Of a DNA stretch of 64,000 bases, positions 60,516 through 64,000 are shown in pieces; the stretch's first letter is position 1; each line of letters opens with the position of its first letter. The notes beneath the pieces were generated by a model. It did no database searches. It had not been told where the DNA came from and worked only from the letters and a program-made list of their open reading frames with translations. The DNA is from Polytrichum commune. Lineage: Eukaryota > Streptophyta > Polytrichopsida > Polytrichales > Polytrichaceae. The DNA lies in contig OX485808.1 of the NCBI GenBank assembly GCA_950295325.1, positions 19,860,527-19,924,526 on the forward strand, written 5' to 3'. A program made the translations under genes and the position numbers.

Positions 60516-60913
60516 CACCAAATATGATATTTGGTGTCACCGATTTTGATTGTCTTTCTCAATACTATTTGTAAACCGTGATGTAGTGTAACCAACACTA
60601 AATGTTAACCCAACATTATTTGTCATTCCTTTGTATTTAATATATATGTATATATATATTGGGGGGGGGGGGCATTATAGATTCACAGTGTTGTAATTAC
60701 TGTCATTTACCAAGTGATATTTCATCCAATTTTCAATCATCCATGACAATATTTCATCACAAGTTGCTGACAAGAGAAGGTAGGGTTTGGCTCAATGGAT
60801 GAAGTCATCCATCAACCATGACAGTATTAGTTCACTTATTCATAAGAAATATCATCCCAAAAGTTACCATAGTGACATTAAATACCATATGACACTAAAT
60901 ACCATATTTAGTG
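60516..60913 (+). mobile_element. TA-target MITE family M1, copy C
   Basis: 398 bp flanked by TA (60514-60515, 60914-60915). The ends read CACCAAATATGATATTTGGT at the left and, inverted, CACTAAATATGGTATTTAGT at the right. The interior matches copy B in the same orientation and copy A inverted. A TA-rich stretch and a 12-bp poly(G) run (60661-60672) are additions absent from A and B. Confidence 0.9.
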
Positions 60914-60984
60914 TACTTGCTCACTTCAGAAATAAAGGAATGGTGGGTTCCATGTCGTGTGGAAAACCACCTTCACTCCAAAAT

Positions 60985-61260
60985 GTAAGGTATGTGGGTG
61001 TTATTTGGTTCCTTTTCATACTCTCCAACTTTTGCCAATTAGATTTACGGAACGAAACATAAGTTGCATTAGCAAATCTACAATGAAGCATAAGTCATCC
61101 CAATTATATTCATTATTGAGTGTGGAGTACTTAATAAAATTAGAAGACATAATCCAATCTCATTTAACCATGCGTCATTCTAATGTTTGTTCTTTGATCC
61201 TTATTGAATTGCACAATTGGGGATTGACTAAGAAAAGTGGCCGAATAACACGTGCATCCC
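60985..61260 (+). repeat. Dispersed repeat R3 copy
   Basis: Same block order as 23330-23720. It follows MITE M1-C directly. Confidence 0.6.
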
Positions 61261-64000
61261 TTAGTAGTCATTAACTACAAATTGGGAGGGGATTTTAGAA
61301 ATAGAGTAAGTTGCAAACTTCTTAGGGTCAAGTTCCTTGGAGCAAACCAACTCACCAAAATACCTTTTTTGACTTCATGGTCAAAGACGCGTTCATTAAG
61401 GATTGATGAAGGCTTAAAGCCTAGCCCCCCCCCCCCTCCACACACAACACACGGATAAATACTCCAAAATTGCGACGTATGTTGATAAGGCCACCGGCAT
61501 GGTCAATGTTATCCATGAAATGAAGAGTTTTGATTGGATGATAGCTTAGATGTTACTTAGAAAAGCAACATACACATTCTCACCATGTCTCCTGGAGACA
61601 CCTTGAGAGCTTATGAGGGCATTGTAGGCATACAAACATCCTTGCCACCCCCTCCCATGGAACTTGACCATTATGGTGAGAGGGAGTTCTCGCATACGAG
61701 TGTACCTTACACTCATCCAACATAAAAGCTTGATCCTCTATAGGTGTGTGACAAATTATCTCAAATGACTTGGACTAGACTAATTCGAGGACTTTAAAGC
61801 GAATCCCAACATTAATTCCAATTTTCTTAAAGTCCAAGACACATATTGTTTTGAGGTTTCTACAATGGATGAATGAGACATACGATCGTATGCAATAATT
61901 CCCTATCGCTCTATTTTAGTACATGAATTAACTCAACTATCATTTTTGAGAAAGTTTTTGAGAGGTAGAGCTCAAATTTGTTTATTTATTCTCAACCCTT
62001 TTTCTCCGAGGGGTGCACTTCATTGAGGATAGAAAGTTTAGGCCACCATTGACGTTGATGGCCTTTCATTCCATTTGCCACCATAATTTCTTTGACAAGT
62101 CACTCACAAAGAGTAGCTAACTTCAATACAAGGTTATGTGTGAAGTCACCCAAGTTAGAATTAGCATGCAAAAAGCGTGGGGTCTAGGCTATTAAAAAAA
62201 CTTGTGATTCTAGATTGGCATGCTAGGATTAGCAGGCCAAGCTAGTCTTGCATAGGCCAATCCAAGGTTCAGGGTGATGGGTCCCATGTTCATACCCTAC
62301 TTGGATCCTAAACTTTCTCAATTTTCTTAAGATAGACAAAGATCATCCAAGGAGATTCACAGAACTTTCAAAATTGGGCTTCAACAAAAGAGAGTCCAAT
62401 GGGCTCTCCATAGAAAGGTTTCATCAAACTCTTGGTTTGTTCCCTCTTTGAGAGACTTTACAGATAAAGATGGGAGGTGTTTAAGGTTATTTCTCTATTT
62501 TAATCCTAAATTGTCAAACATAATGAGAGTTTTCTATATAACATTATCATGTAGAATTTAGTCAAATATTTTCTTGTTTTCACTTCATATGGTTACTTTG
62601 TTTGAATATAGTTTTGGTCTTATACAAGTATCAACCAAGTAAACATTGACTTTATTAGGTACTTGTTGCCAGTACGTACAAACTCAATTTACTTGATAAA
62701 AAAAATGGTCTTCTCGGTGAAAAGTAGAATCAGCTCATAACACCAAATGATTATTTGCACTAATTCAAGAACATGGGATAACAAGAACTTGGGGTTTATA
62801 GGTTGGGCATCTATTATATATTGGACACAATATTGTCAATTTGGAACACTCCAAGTCCTTACTACTGCAATTTATCAATTTAATGAAACTTGCTAATATT
62901 CAAAATTCGCATTAATGTTAAGTCCCCATAAAGGGAGAGCTTCCATGTAGGTCGTTCGCCATCATATTCTAGTGGGAATAAGGACAAGCTTGTCCAAATG
63001 TAGATGGAATATGGTGGGGTAGGGTTTCATATGTGCAAAACTATCTACTCTTATCTTCTCAAATCCAGGTCCACTTACTAAACCTCCTCCTATGCTTAAA
63101 TCCCATCTTCAATCTTTTGGTGACTAGCACCTATAGGTTTAAAAGTGCTTTGTTGGGCACGTGGAAGTTTAATGGCTCATGCCCATAGTCCTCCACATTC
63201 TAGTAGGCTGCCATAATGTGGTTAGTTGAAGGCTTGTGCTTATCTACATGAGAACACCTTCTACCCCCTATATTCTAGAATATGGTGGGCAAGCGGCCTA
63301 CATGAAAACTCACCTCAAGTGGACTAACAACGACTTTTAGTTTTTACTATTCCGAATAGTGAAACCTGACTGTTTGATCATATTGTAGAAAACTCAAACC
63401 TTAATCATGTGTTAAATCTCAATGTGACTCCATGGTATGAATATTAAAGCTCCTAACTTGATTGTAGACAATACTTGGAGTCACATTAAATATTATGGTA
63501 ATACTTGGGTCCATCATATAATATTAAATCTTAGTTCATTAAAAATTAAAATGTCATACTATACCACGAATCGGTTTAGGTCCACGGTGTTGGCACCGGG
63601 CATCCTACTACTAACCCTATTTTAACCTCGTATAAACCCACTATACTACAACTCGAAAGCAAGTCTAGGTAATGAAACCCCATTAGAACATTTAATGGAG
63701 TTAATAAGACCACGGTTTGGTGTAACATGAAAGTTTCAAGTATTGGGTTTGAACTTCCAACCAATTCTCGCACAATGTTGTGTTCATTGCCTTTGCATGC
63801 CCCGGTTCTTTTCCACAATCTCAAGTAAACGTCAACATGATTCCCAAGTGCCCGATTTCCTACGAATGGGATGGAGACTTGTGGAGTCTTTGCTAACGTA
63901 GGCTCCGTGTGTCCCGTGATTGTAAACGCATGCAAATGACCTCGGCGGAGCATGTCTCGGTCTTGGTGCCCAAGGCTAGACCAAAATCGCCCTTGCTTAT
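61261..64000. other. Intergenic DNA, no supported gene
   Basis: A 12-bp poly(C) run lies at 61425-61436. About 61660-61920 is weakly similar to 54440-54690 (ATCCAACATAAAAG and GCAATAATTCCCT blocks). A 125-codon minus-strand frame at 63576-63953 lies in a slightly GC-richer patch at the window edge; it has no recognised domain and may be a fragment of something continuing past 64000. Confidence 0.45.

Noticed and set aside
63576-63953. 125-codon minus-strand frame near the right edge
   Set aside because: No recognisable domain or signal; it could continue past the window but cannot be supported.

Overview
The window looks like gene-poor nuclear DNA of a land plant with a large genome. It is AT-rich (roughly 60-65 % A+T by eye). 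It has no operons, no long intact reading frame and no rRNA or functional tRNA gene that I can see. It is packed with eroded transposons and short inverted-repeat elements of plant type (copia, LINE, tRNA-derived SINE, hAT-like, Mutator-like, PIF/Harbinger-like and TA-target elements). Two different DD34E Tc1/IS630-type transposase relics are present, which is unusual for a flowering plant and makes a non-flowering plant such as a fern worth considering. That is inference; the sequence does not name the species.

Left part (1-11 kb): a dispersed repeat (R1) is interrupted by a 738-bp insertion that carries an array of short hairpins. Next come a LINE zinc-knuckle fragment (5.3-5.9 kb), a PIF-like MITE (6.4 kb), a GC-rich Mutator-like MITE with a 9-bp target duplication and a paralogous empty site (9.2 kb), and a 930-bp TA-flanked element with perfect 24-bp ends (10.1-11.0 kb).

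Middle (14-27 kb): a deleted copia polyprotein with a possible LTR (14.7-16.6 kb) lies beside a 2.3-kb Tc1/IS630-like element (17.4-19.7 kb) with a broken DD34E transposase. Inverted copies of a separate TA-target MITE family flank that element. At 21.1-22.0 kb there is a SINE and the only gene-like patch in the window, a weak candidate for the 5' exons of a plastid-targeted protein. A second, Tc1-proper transposase relic lies at 25.5-26.5 kb.

Right part (27-64 kb): several MITEs lie here. They include two PIF-like copies with TTA/TAA duplications (36.1 and 52.7 kb), a hAT-like MITE nested inside a non-autonomous derivative of the 17-kb element (33.1 kb), and an 8-bp-duplication TIR element (46.2 kb). 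Two further derivatives of the 17-kb element (34.1-34.5 and 38.1-39.1 kb) still encode the last residues of its transposase. A LINE reverse transcriptase relic lies on the minus strand at 57.7-58.5 kb, and a third copy of the TA MITE at 60.5 kb.

An unnamed dispersed repeat (R3, about 12 fragments) and at least 14 poly(G)/poly(C) runs of 10 bp or more are spread throughout. No gene network can be described: the coding sequences are almost all dead transposon genes. The interest lies in element structure, nesting, paralogous empty sites and the homopolymer behaviour.
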